Assembly: GCA_030827315.1 (NCBI GenBank)
Contig: JAURER010000028.1
Span: 1 to 34,027, forward strand
DNA from: Gemmatimonadota bacterium
GTDB lineage: Bacteria; Gemmatimonadota; Gemmatimonadetes; Longimicrobiales; Gaopeijiaceae
DNA: 34,027 nucleotides
Reading direction: 5' to 3'
Below the pieces are notes generated by a model that worked only from the letters and a program-made list of their open reading frames with translations, ran no database searches and had not been told where the DNA came from. This document shows positions 16,179-23,484 of the stretch, one piece after another. Position 1 is the stretch's first letter. Each line of letters begins with the position of its first letter. Made by a program: the position numbers and the translations under genes.

Positions 16179-18308
16179 GTGCTGAGATCCTGGGCGAACC
16201 GCCGTTCCGGCGCGGGGGCGGTCGCCCTGTCGCTCGCGTCGGCCGCGGCCGTCGTGCTGTTCGTGGATCTGTCCCCGCGCGTCGAGGGCGAATTCTTCTT
16301 CGCGGACGACGATCCGCAGATGCAGGCGTCGCGACGGGTGACCGAGGACTTTCCGCTGGGCTCCCAGCTCGTGCTCCGGGTCGAGGATCGGGTGGGCCGG
16401 CCGGATGCGTACCGGGCGCGCATCGCGGCGCTCTTCGACGACCTTCTCGCGGTGGACGGCGTGGACGGCGGCTTCAGCATCGCGACCCACGACCCGGAGA
16501 GGAGTCCGCTCTACCGGAGGCTCCTCCTCACCTCCGACGCACGGGCGACGAACGTCATCCTCTCGGTGGACGACACCGCCCCCGAGGTGCTGCTGCCGCG
16601 CGTCGAGGCGGTGGTGGCGGCCCACGCCACGGACGAGCTGGCGATCGTCGTTTCGGGCGTGCCGGCCATCGTGGAGCTGATCCGCAGGAGCCTGTACCGC
16701 GACCTCGTCGTCTTCAGCGCTTCGGCGGTGCTCGTCTTCGCACTGATCATCGGTGTCGTCTTCCGCGACCCGGCCGTGGTCGTCGGGACGCTGTCCACAT
16801 GTCTCGTTTCGGTGGGGGTGACACTTCTCCTCGTGCAGGCCATGGACGTGGGGATCGGCCTGCTCACTGCGAACCTGGTGACGATCGTCTTCGTCCTCAC
16901 CCTGTCGCACGTCGTCTTCCTGACCGCCAACTGGAGACGCACCGACGCGGGCGGCGAGTCGGCGACGGACCGACTCGCACAGACGCTGCGGCTCACGTGG
17001 GAGGGCTCGTTCTGGAGCATGGTCACGACGCTGCTCGGCTTCGCGAGCCTTCTGGTAGCGAGTGCGCGGCCGCTGCGCGAGCTGGGCCTCGCCGGCGTGG
17101 TGGGCGCGCTCACCGCGCTCGTGGTCTCGTACGTCGTCTACCCGGCCTTCCTGGGAGGGTGGGCACGTACGCAGTCCCCCGGAGGCGCCGCGCCGGGTGA
17201 AGCGACACGCCCGTTCACCCGATGGCCGCTCGCAGTCGCGGGCGTGCTGGTTCTGGCGGCGCTCGCGGGGGTGCCTCGCCTGGACACGGACCCCGGGCTG
17301 CTGACGTACTTCGCCGAGGGGTCGGAGCTGCACGAAGGGCTGGCCCGGATCGACGCCGACGGGGGCAGCAGCACGCTCGACATCGTCGTTGAGGACCCCG
17401 CGGGGGAGGCGCTGTCGTCGCGCAGCGTCTACCCGCGACTCGAGGCGCTCCAGGCCGCGCTCGAGGCGGACTCGGCGGTGGGTGTCGTGCTCTCGCCGAC
17501 CGTGCTCATCGAGCATGCCCGGACGATTCCCTTCGCCGGGCTCCTTCCGGCGGGGACGCTCCTCGACATCGCGTCTTCGGACCGACTCGACGGCGTCGGG
17601 CTCGGCTTCGTCCGACCCGAGCACGACCAGGCGCGCTTCTCCCTCCGGATGCGCGAAACCAACCCCGAGCCGCGCTCGGCTGTGCTCGTCCGCATGCGCA
17701 CGGTCGTCGAGGACGCGGGACTGCGAGCGGTGACGATCGCCGGCCTCTACGACCTGCAGGCGCAGCTCGGTCGACTCATCGCGTCCAGCCTCGCGATCGG
17801 GATCGGCGGGCTCCTTCTGCTCTTCCTGGGCGTCGCGGTCATCGTCGGCCGCGCGCCGGGGATCGCCGCACGCATGTGGCTGTGCCTCGCCGCCATCCCC
17901 GCGGTCATCGTCGGCACCTTCGGCCACGCGGGCATCGCGATCGACATCATTACCTCGCCGGCGGCCAACATCGCCCTCGCCATCGGCGCGGATTCGATGA
18001 TCCACCTCGTGGTCCGGCAGCGCCGGCTCAGGGCCATGGGCGGAGCAGCGGCGTGGAAGGCGTCCGTCCAGCAGATCGGGCCGGCGGTGGTCGGCGCGAC
18101 GGCCATCGTGTCCGCAGGCTTCGGCATCTTCGTCCTGTCCGCCTTCCCGCCGACCCGGCGCTTCGGGCTCGCCGTGATCGTGGGGACACTCGCCGCCGCG
18201 GCGATGGCGCTGGTCGTGCTTCCGCGACTCGCTTGCCTCGGAAGGGGCCGCACGGACAGCTTGTCGGCCGCGCCGACCCCATTCCTCCGGGACGAGACGA
18301 CCCCCTGA
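16179..18308 (+). CDS. RND-superfamily (MMPL-type) exporter
   Basis: A 709-residue inner-membrane protein with the duplicated RND/MMPL layout: TM1, a periplasmic domain (about residues 30-165), five further helices, TM7 (about 345), a second periplasmic domain and five final helices. Segments such as MDVGIGLLTANLVTIVFVLT and IDIITSPAANIALAIGADSM correspond to the central helices of the two halves. Relatives (MmpL, HpnN and sterol-sensing-like exporters) move lipids or hydrophobic molecules using the proton gradient; the substrate here is unknown. The GTG start at 16179 has GGAGG four to five bases upstream. Its stop TGA is immediately followed by the ATG of the permease gene. Confidence 0.9.
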   Translation: MLRSWANRRSGAGAVALSLASAAAVVLFVDLSPRVEGEFFFADDDPQMQASRRVTEDFPLGSQLVLRVEDRVGRPDAYRARIAALFDDLLAVDGVDGGFSIATHDPERSPLYRRLLLTSDARATNVILSVDDTAPEVLLPRVEAVVAAHATDELAIVVSGVPAIVELIRRSLYRDLVVFSASAVLVFALIIGVVFRDPAVVVGTLSTCLVSVGVTLLLVQAMDVGIGLLTANLVTIVFVLTLSHVVFLTANWRRTDAGGESATDRLAQTLRLTWEGSFWSMVTTLLGFASLLVASARPLRELGLAGVVGALTALVVSYVVYPAFLGGWARTQSPGGAAPGEATRPFTRWPLAVAGVLVLAALAGVPRLDTDPGLLTYFAEGSELHEGLARIDADGGSSTLDIVVEDPAGEALSSRSVYPRLEALQAALEADSAVGVVLSPTVLIEHARTIPFAGLLPAGTLLDIASSDRLDGVGLGFVRPEHDQARFSLRMRETNPEPRSAVLVRMRTVVEDAGLRAVTIAGLYDLQAQLGRLIASSLAIGIGGLLLLFLGVAVIVGRAPGIAARMWLCLAAIPAVIVGTFGHAGIAIDIITSPAANIALAIGADSMIHLVVRQRRLRAMGGAAAWKASVQQIGPAVVGATAIVSAGFGIFVLSAFPPTRRFGLAVIVGTLAAAAMALVVLPRLACLGRGRTDSLSAAPTPFLRDETTP

Positions 18309-19796
18309 ATGTCGAAGGACCCTGACTCCACCGGACTCGAGCGACGCCTGGGCCTGCTCGGTCTGGCGGCCACGGGTATCTGCTCCATGCTCGGAGCGGC
18401 CATCAACATCGTGCCGTTCATGCTGCAGCGGAGCGTTCCCGGAATCGGACCGTACGTTCTGCCCGCTTATCTCTTCGCGGCGGTACCCGCACTTCTGGCC
18501 GCGATGGCGTACGCGACCCTCTCCTCCGCGATGCCCCGGGCAGGAGGCAGCTACGTCTTCGCGAGCCGGGGCCTCAGCCCCTACCTCGGCTTCGTCGCCA
18601 GCTTCTCGCAGTGGTTCGGGCTCTCGGTGGCGATCGGCGTCGTCTCCTATCTCATGATTCCGTTCATCCGGGACGTGCTACTCGCGGTCGGCATGGACGA
18701 GGCGGGCGCTACCCTCGATACGGGCCCCGTGCGTGTCGGGCTCGCACTCGCGTTCCTGTGGACGTCGGTGGTGATCAACATGCGCGGCGTGAGGACGGTG
18801 GAACGCATCCTGGTTCCGCTGATGTTCCTCATGTTCCTGCTCGGGGGCGTGGTGATTGTGGCGGGCTTTCTCTTCGATCAGGCGGATTTCGCGGCGGCGC
18901 TCATGGAACGTGAGGGGGTGGCCGTGCCCGTGGCCGAGGCGGAGTTCGGGCTCGGTCGCTTCGTCGCCGCGGCCGCGATCCTCTTCTCGAGCTTCATCGG
19001 GTTCGACTCGATCGCTCAGGCGGGAGGCGAGGCCAGGAATCCCGGCCGTTCCCTTCCGCTGGCCATCGGAATCGCGGTCGGCACGGTCGGCGCCTTCTAC
19101 TTCCTCTTCACGGCGGCCGTCCATCACGCCGTGCCCTGGGCGTTCATCGCCGAGCGGGCGCAGACGCAGGACCTCACCGCGCCGGGGCTCCTGGGCTACG
19201 TGCTCGAGCCCCGCTGGACAGTACTGATTCTGGCCGGTGCGGCGATCGCCCTCATCAACGACCTGCCTGCGATGCTACTCGCGGTTTCACGCCTGATGTT
19301 CGCGTGGGCCGAAGACGGGGTCTTTCCCCGGGGCGTCGCGGCAGTCCACGAGCGGTGGCATACCCCGCACGTGGCGCTCGTGCTCAGTGGCCTCATGGCG
19401 ACGGCGTCCATCCTGGGGAGCCACTTCGCGGGGGACTTCTTCCTGGGTGTCGACATCCTGGTGACGTCCATGCTGGTCAACTTCGGACTCATGTGCGTGA
19501 CGGTGATCGCACTCCCGCGTCGCAACCCCGCGCTCGCGGAGCGAATGACCGTTCTGCGGCACCGCCCCACGCGCGCGGCGCTGTCCGCGCTCGGTGTCGC
19601 CCTGCTCACGCTCTTCCTGTGCGTGCACGTCTGGAAGGACCTCCATGCGGACGTCGGCGCATGGTACTTCCACTCCACGGTGCTGTGGGTGGGCGTGATG
19701 GTCCTGGCGTCGGTCATCTACCTGCGCGAAGTCGCGTCGCTGCGGCGGGCCGGGGTCGACACCGCCGCGCTCTTCCGCGCCCTTCCCCCCGAGTGA
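18309..19796 (+). CDS. APC-family amino acid/polyamine permease
   Basis: A 495-residue protein with about 12 membrane helices. The N-terminal GLAATGICSMLGAAI segment is the unwound TM1 substrate site of the APC superfamily. FVASFSQWFGLSVAIGVVSY, SSFIGFDSIAQAGGEARNPGRSLPLAI (TM6 and the following loop) and the RLMFAWAEDGVFP segment are family signatures. It should import amino acids or amines by proton symport or exchange. The start codon abuts the stop of the exporter gene, so translation is likely coupled. The AKR-RidA fusion follows 45 bases later. Substrate specificity cannot be read from sequence alone. Confidence 0.93.
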   Translation: MSKDPDSTGLERRLGLLGLAATGICSMLGAAINIVPFMLQRSVPGIGPYVLPAYLFAAVPALLAAMAYATLSSAMPRAGGSYVFASRGLSPYLGFVASFSQWFGLSVAIGVVSYLMIPFIRDVLLAVGMDEAGATLDTGPVRVGLALAFLWTSVVINMRGVRTVERILVPLMFLMFLLGGVVIVAGFLFDQADFAAALMEREGVAVPVAEAEFGLGRFVAAAAILFSSFIGFDSIAQAGGEARNPGRSLPLAIGIAVGTVGAFYFLFTAAVHHAVPWAFIAERAQTQDLTAPGLLGYVLEPRWTVLILAGAAIALINDLPAMLLAVSRLMFAWAEDGVFPRGVAAVHERWHTPHVALVLSGLMATASILGSHFAGDFFLGVDILVTSMLVNFGLMCVTVIALPRRNPALAERMTVLRHRPTRAALSALGVALLTLFLCVHVWKDLHADVGAWYFHSTVLWVGVMVLASVIYLREVASLRRAGVDTAALFRALPPE

Positions 19797-19841
19797 GGTG
19801 GATGCCGCATGAGGCGAGCACACCATGAGTGAGGTACCGGC

Positions 19842-21314
19842 ATGAAGCATGTCGAACGCGTCCAGCTGGCCGACGGGCTGGAGATCTCGCGCGTGCTCAC
19901 CGGGCTCTGGCAGGTCGCGGACATGGAACGGGACGGACGGACGCTCGATCGTGACGCGGCCGCCGAGGAGATGGAGCGGTACGTCGAGGCGGGACTCACG
20001 ACCTTCGACATGGCGGACCATTACGGGTCGTCCGAGCTCATCGCGGGGCGATTCGTGCAGCGCGGCCGTGGGCCCGCGCAGCTTTTCACCAAGTGGGTGC
20101 CCGAGCCCGGGCCGCACACCCGGGCCGACGTCCTGGCCGCGATTGACCGCGCGTGCGAGCGGATGTCCGTCGATGCCATCGACCTCCTGCAGTTCCACGC
20201 CTGGAGCTACGCGGACCCGGCCTGGATGGACTGCATGTTCTGGCTCCAGGAGGTCAAGGAGGCGGGGAAAATCCGGCACCTGGGACTGACCAACACGGAC
20301 ACGGCGCATCTCCGGATGCTCCTCGACAGCGGCGTCGAGATCGCCTCGAACCAGGTGTGCTACTCGCTGCTCGATCAGCGGGCGGCGGGCGCCATGACCG
20401 AGCTCTGCCTGGAGCGAGGCCCCGGGATTCTGGCGTTCGGCACGCTGGCGGGGGGCTTCCTCACGGATCGCTGGCTGGGCGCCGAGGAGCCGTCGCTCGA
20501 GTCGCTCGAGACGTGGTCGCAGATGAAGTACAAGCGCTTCATCGACGCAGCGGGCGGTTGGGCGCCCTACCAGGCGCTGCTCGCCGCCATGGACCGCGCC
20601 GCGCGGCGGCAGGGTGTGTCGATGGCCAACGTGGCGTGCCGCTGGGTGCTCGAATCGCCCGCTGTCGCCGGCATCATCGTAGGCGCCCGGCTGGGGCGCA
20701 GCGAGCACATCGGCGACACGCTGCGCCTCTTCGACTTCGAACTGGATGCGGAGAGCATCGCCGACATCCGCGACGCACTCGCGACGCTGCACTCCATCCC
20801 CGGTGACTGCGGGGACGAGTATCGGAAGCCGCCGTACCTCACGGCCGCGGGCGACCTCAGCGATCACTTCGACGCCGTGCCGTCTCCGTACCCCGTGCAC
20901 GACGGTCCCGGCGGTCGCCGCCGCGCCCTGAGTGGCACGATCTGGGAGGACGTCGCCGGATTCGCGCGCGCGGTGCGGAAGGGAAACCGCATCTTCGTCT
21001 CGGGGACCACGGCCACGCATGGCGACCGTCTCATCGGGGGGCAGAGCGCCATGTCGCAGGCGCATTTCTGTCTGGACAAGATCGAGGGGGCGATCCGATC
21101 GCTCGGCGGGTCGCTCGACGACGTGGTGCGCACCCGCATCTACGTGGCGAACCCCGACGTCGCGGAGGCCGTATCGAGGGCGCACGGCGCCCGACTCGGT
21201 CACGTGCAGCCGGCCAACACGCTGGTTCAGGCCGGGCTGATCGGGGACGGCTACCTCGTGGAGATGGAGGCCGAGGCCGTGGTGGATGAAGCGTCGACGG
21301 CGGCGGGGCGCTGA
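19842..21314 (+). CDS. Aldo/keto reductase fused to a RidA (YjgF/UK114)-like domain
   Basis: A 490-residue two-domain cytoplasmic protein. Residues about 1-325 form an aldo/keto reductase TIM barrel with the catalytic tetrad D56, Y61, K84 and H119 (FDMADHYG, LFTKWV, LLQFHAW), and the phosphate-binding GARLGRSEHIGD near residue 285. Residues about 360-488 form a RidA-like domain (VRKGNRIFVSGTTA, LDKIEGAIRSLGGSLDDVVRTRIYV, VEMEAEAVV). The usual catalytic Arg of RidA, in the PARS motif, is N459 here (QPANTLV). The RidA half may therefore not have classical enamine/imine deaminase activity. GAGG lies 7 nt before the ATG. Position after an amino acid permease suggests work on amino-acid-derived carbonyls, which is inference. 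Confidence 0.91.
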   Translation: MKHVERVQLADGLEISRVLTGLWQVADMERDGRTLDRDAAAEEMERYVEAGLTTFDMADHYGSSELIAGRFVQRGRGPAQLFTKWVPEPGPHTRADVLAAIDRACERMSVDAIDLLQFHAWSYADPAWMDCMFWLQEVKEAGKIRHLGLTNTDTAHLRMLLDSGVEIASNQVCYSLLDQRAAGAMTELCLERGPGILAFGTLAGGFLTDRWLGAEEPSLESLETWSQMKYKRFIDAAGGWAPYQALLAAMDRAARRQGVSMANVACRWVLESPAVAGIIVGARLGRSEHIGDTLRLFDFELDAESIADIRDALATLHSIPGDCGDEYRKPPYLTAAGDLSDHFDAVPSPYPVHDGPGGRRRALSGTIWEDVAGFARAVRKGNRIFVSGTTATHGDRLIGGQSAMSQAHFCLDKIEGAIRSLGGSLDDVVRTRIYVANPDVAEAVSRAHGARLGHVQPANTLVQAGLIGDGYLVEMEAEAVVDEASTAAGR

Positions 21315-21327
21315 CGGAAGGCGCCCT

Positions 21328-21606
21328 TCACCCTCTCGCCGCGCGCAGGAAGCGCCTCGCGAGCTGAGCGACTCGATCCTCGCCGTTCGCCTGGGCCTGC
21401 TCGAGAATCATCGCGACCTCGTCGTTCAGGAGCGGGTCGCCCCACCGGTACCCGGTCGCCAGCTCCGCGCCGCGCGAGTCCCCCGCGTCCGCACCCTGGA
21501 TGAGAGCCCATGCCGCCGCCTCGGCGTAGTACGGGGAGTCGGGGTCGGGAAGCCGGTAGTCCGGCGCCTGCTCATGGTCGTCTTCCTTCACGAAGGCGCG
21601 CGACAT
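21328..21606 (-). CDS. Small conserved hypothetical protein (92 residues)
   Basis: A short acidic soluble protein starting MSRAFVKEDD, a start shared with small GreA/B-like proteins as far as I recall. The remainder has an AAAWALIQGADAGDSRGAELATGY helix and a C-terminal helical QLARRFLRAAR segment. No transcription-factor coiled coil is present, so I do not assign it to Gre. Its ATG lies one base after the stop codon of yhbY, so it is co-translated with that gene. It may act with ribosome-associated functions, but this is only context. Translation from the ATG at 21744 would give a low-complexity Arg-rich extension antisense in style, so the shorter form is used. Confidence 0.75.
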   Translation of the reverse strand: MSRAFVKEDDHEQAPDYRLPDPDSPYYAEAAAWALIQGADAGDSRGAELATGYRWGDPLLNDEVAMILEQAQANGEDRVAQLARRFLRAARG

Positions 21607-21607
21607 G

Positions 21608-21919
21608 TCAGCCTGCCGGTCGAGGGAGCACGATCTCCGGATCGTCGGGGTGAGGGCGGTAGAGGACGATCGTCCTGCCGATCGTCTGTACCGGGTGCAC
21701 GTCGTCGAGCGCATCCGCGACCGCCTTCGCCGCGTCGCGGACATCGAGCGGTGCCGACTCCTGGAGCTTTACCTTCAGGAGCTCGCGCGTGTTGAAGGCC
21801 TCGCGGACGGAGGAGAGGACCGCCGGCGTCACGCCCTCGCCGCCCACCAGTACGAGGGGCTTGAGCCGATGGGCGAGCTTGCGGAGGTGTGCTCGCTGCT
21901 TCGAGGTCAGATTCGTCAT
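21608..21919 (-). CDS. yhbY: YhbY/CRM-domain RNA-binding protein
   Basis: A 103-residue single CRM domain. MTNLTSKQRAHLRKLAHRLKP, LVLVGGEGVTPAVLSSVREAF and LLKVKLQE correspond to the conserved helix, the GxxG-type loop and the sheet of YhbY. The C-terminal VQTIGRTIVLYRP is the terminal strand. The family associates with pre-50S particles and aids ribosome assembly. Start at ATG 21919 gives the normal length; a GTG at 21952 would add 11 residues and has no better signal. It is followed one base later by the 92-residue protein. Confidence 0.93.
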   Translation of the reverse strand: MTNLTSKQRAHLRKLAHRLKPLVLVGGEGVTPAVLSSVREAFNTRELLKVKLQESAPLDVRDAAKAVADALDDVHPVQTIGRTIVLYRPHPDDPEIVLPRPAG

Positions 21920-21958
21920 GACCCGAATGTAGGCAAGTGGTCGTCCGGGCACATCGGC

Positions 21959-22534
21959 TCAGAAGGATCCGGTGGGGAAGGAGAAGCCCACTGTGCCGTT
22001 GGCGCTCATGACCATGCCGGAGAGAACGTCGCCGAACGGGATCTTCCGGTAGATGCCACGCTGCCGAGACGTCAGCCAGGCGAGGATGGCTCCGGCCGGC
22101 GCCCCGACGAGCACGCCGGTGGTCAGGCCGGCCTCGACGCGGTCGAAGTCGGGGTCGATGTGGTTGAAGCCCCCCGTCAGCACGCCGAACGCGAAGCCCG
22201 ACACGAAGCCGATCCCGGAGCCCGCGACCATCGCGGGAGCCGACGCGGGCCGGGTGCCGACGCGAAGTTCCACGGCGCGGACCGTGGAGGCGTGCACGGT
22301 CACGAGGCGGGCTCCCTTGCGCAGCAGGAGGCCGGACTCGCTGACGTCGACGACCTCTCCGGTGATCAGGGAAGGGCCACCGTACCCGATGGGCATGTGC
22401 GGGTTGTAGTAGCTGACTCTGACTTCGTCGCCGACGGCGAAGGCGGCGTTGGACTGCCCCGCGACGGACGACGGAGTGGTCGCGAGCGCGATGGCGAGAA
22501 GTACGTTGGGGATGGTGCGGGTGCGGGTCTTCAT
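21959..22534 (-). CDS. Small secreted/outer-envelope protein of unknown function
   Basis: A 191-residue precursor starting at ATG 22534 with GAGGG eight bases upstream. A Sec signal peptide (likely cut after VAGQ) precedes a small beta domain with VGDEVRVSYYNP, ITGEVVDVSESGLLLR and ARLVTVHASTVRAVEL, which looks like an SH3/Sm-like barrel. Two Gly/Ala-rich segments (GSGIGFVSGFAFGVLTGG and GVLVGAPAGAILAWL) that could insert in a membrane follow, then a short tail. The layout recurs in secreted Gemmatimonadota proteins as far as I recall, but no function is known. The stop lies 39 bases before yhbY. Confidence 0.8.
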   Translation of the reverse strand: MKTRTRTIPNVLLAIALATTPSSVAGQSNAAFAVGDEVRVSYYNPHMPIGYGGPSLITGEVVDVSESGLLLRKGARLVTVHASTVRAVELRVGTRPASAPAMVAGSGIGFVSGFAFGVLTGGFNHIDPDFDRVEAGLTTGVLVGAPAGAILAWLTSRQRGIYRKIPFGDVLSGMVMSANGTVGFSFPTGSF

Positions 22535-22572
22535 GGGGGTATCCCTCGGGGTGGCCGTCGTCTGCAACAACC

Positions 22573-22737
22573 CTACCCAACGGAGTCTGCCCACCCCATA
22601 CGCCCTTCTACGTAGATGCCGCCGGCCATGACGTAGCCGCGCAGGCGGCAGCCGGACGGCTCCTGCAGGATCGGCTCGATCAGCGAACCGGGGGACGCGC
22701 CTGGCGCGCCCGCCCCGGCAGGCCCGGGCCGCGGCGT
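22573..22737 (-). pseudogene. Possible coding remnant in frame after the Sel1-gene stop
   Basis: Fifty-four codons follow the TAG of the Sel1 gene in the same frame before the next stop. The middle part (SLIEPILQEPSGCRLRGYVM and then AGGIYVEGR) has the G/C third positions and amino acid mix of real coding sequence. It has no plausible start of its own. It may be the tail of a decayed gene or an old C-terminus lost by a stop mutation. I recognise no family, and chance is possible in such GC-rich DNA. The rest of this gap between 22535 and 22737 shows only GC-rich palindromic sequence. Confidence 0.25.
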
Positions 22738-23484
22738 CTAGGAACCCGGTTCGGACCGCATCCGTCGAAGGGCCTCGGCGGCCGCTGCGTTGCCCGCGGC
22801 CGCCGCCCGTTCGTACCAGTAGGCCGCGAGCGCTCCCCGGAGCGGGACGCCCCGCCCGGCCTCGTACGCTTCACCGAGGCGCAGCGCCGGGATGACGTCG
22901 CCGGCGCGGGCGGCCCGAAGCCACCATCGCGCCGCCCGTCCGTGGTCGACCGCGACGCCGCGACCGTCCCGGTACATGTTGCCCACGTTGTGGACGGCCA
23001 GCACGTGTCCGTGGCGAGCCGCGCGGAGATACCAGCGCATCGCCTCGGGGAAGTCCTCCTCGACGCCGAGTGCCTCGTCGTACGCGGTTCCCATCAGGAA
23101 GGCCGCTTCCACGTCGCCCGCGGCCGCGAGGTCCCGCACGCGACCGAGGACCTCGCGTGCATGCGCGCGCGCCAGCGCCTCGTCACGCGCGAACCCCATG
23201 CGTCCCCGGGAGTGGACGCGCGCGAGCCACATGCGGGAAAGCGCATCGGATGGTGCGGCGTCGGGCCTGGCGGTCAGCTCGAGCAGGAGCGCCCGGGCCC
23301 GGTCGTCGTCGACGCGCCCGGTCACCCCGGTGTACCAGTCGATGGCCTCCAGGAGACGTTCGTCGGCGACGGTCGCCGGCGGGTCCGACGCCGGCTGCGC
23401 CGACGCGGGGGCGAGGGTCGCGAGCATTGCGCCCAGGAATGCCGAGAGGGCGCGGGCCCGCCGTCGGGTCACGCCCGTCCCCAT
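22738..23484 (-). CDS. Secreted Sel1-like repeat protein
   Basis: A 248-residue precursor. A Sec signal peptide (likely cut after APASAQ) is followed by a helical segment and about four Sel1-like repeats. These include AAFLMGTAYDEALGVEEDFPEAMRW, the next repeat with YRDGRGVAVDHGRAARWW, and a third with YEAGRGVPLRGALAAYWY. These TPR-related repeats mediate protein-protein contacts, here in the periplasm. The ATG shares one base with the stop codon of the upstream FMN oxidase gene (TGATG), a sign of translational coupling. It is therefore the last gene of the qhp-oxidase transcription unit, and could be a scaffold or quality-control partner for the exported enzymes. That role is inferred. Confidence 0.87.
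   Translation of the reverse strand: MGTGVTRRRARALSAFLGAMLATLAPASAQPASDPPATVADERLLEAIDWYTGVTGRVDDDRARALLLELTARPDAAPSDALSRMWLARVHSRGRMGFARDEALARAHAREVLGRVRDLAAAGDVEAAFLMGTAYDEALGVEEDFPEAMRWYLRAARHGHVLAVHNVGNMYRDGRGVAVDHGRAARWWLRAARAGDVIPALRLGEAYEAGRGVPLRGALAAYWYERAAAAGNAAAAEALRRMRSEPGS

Noticed and set aside
14043-18005. Very long open frame on the minus strand (1320 codons) opposite the holin-like, lipoprotein and exporter genes
   Set aside because: It is the antisense frame of high-GC genes. The product is Arg/His/Asp-rich low complexity with no domain, while the plus-strand genes have clear signals and membrane segments.
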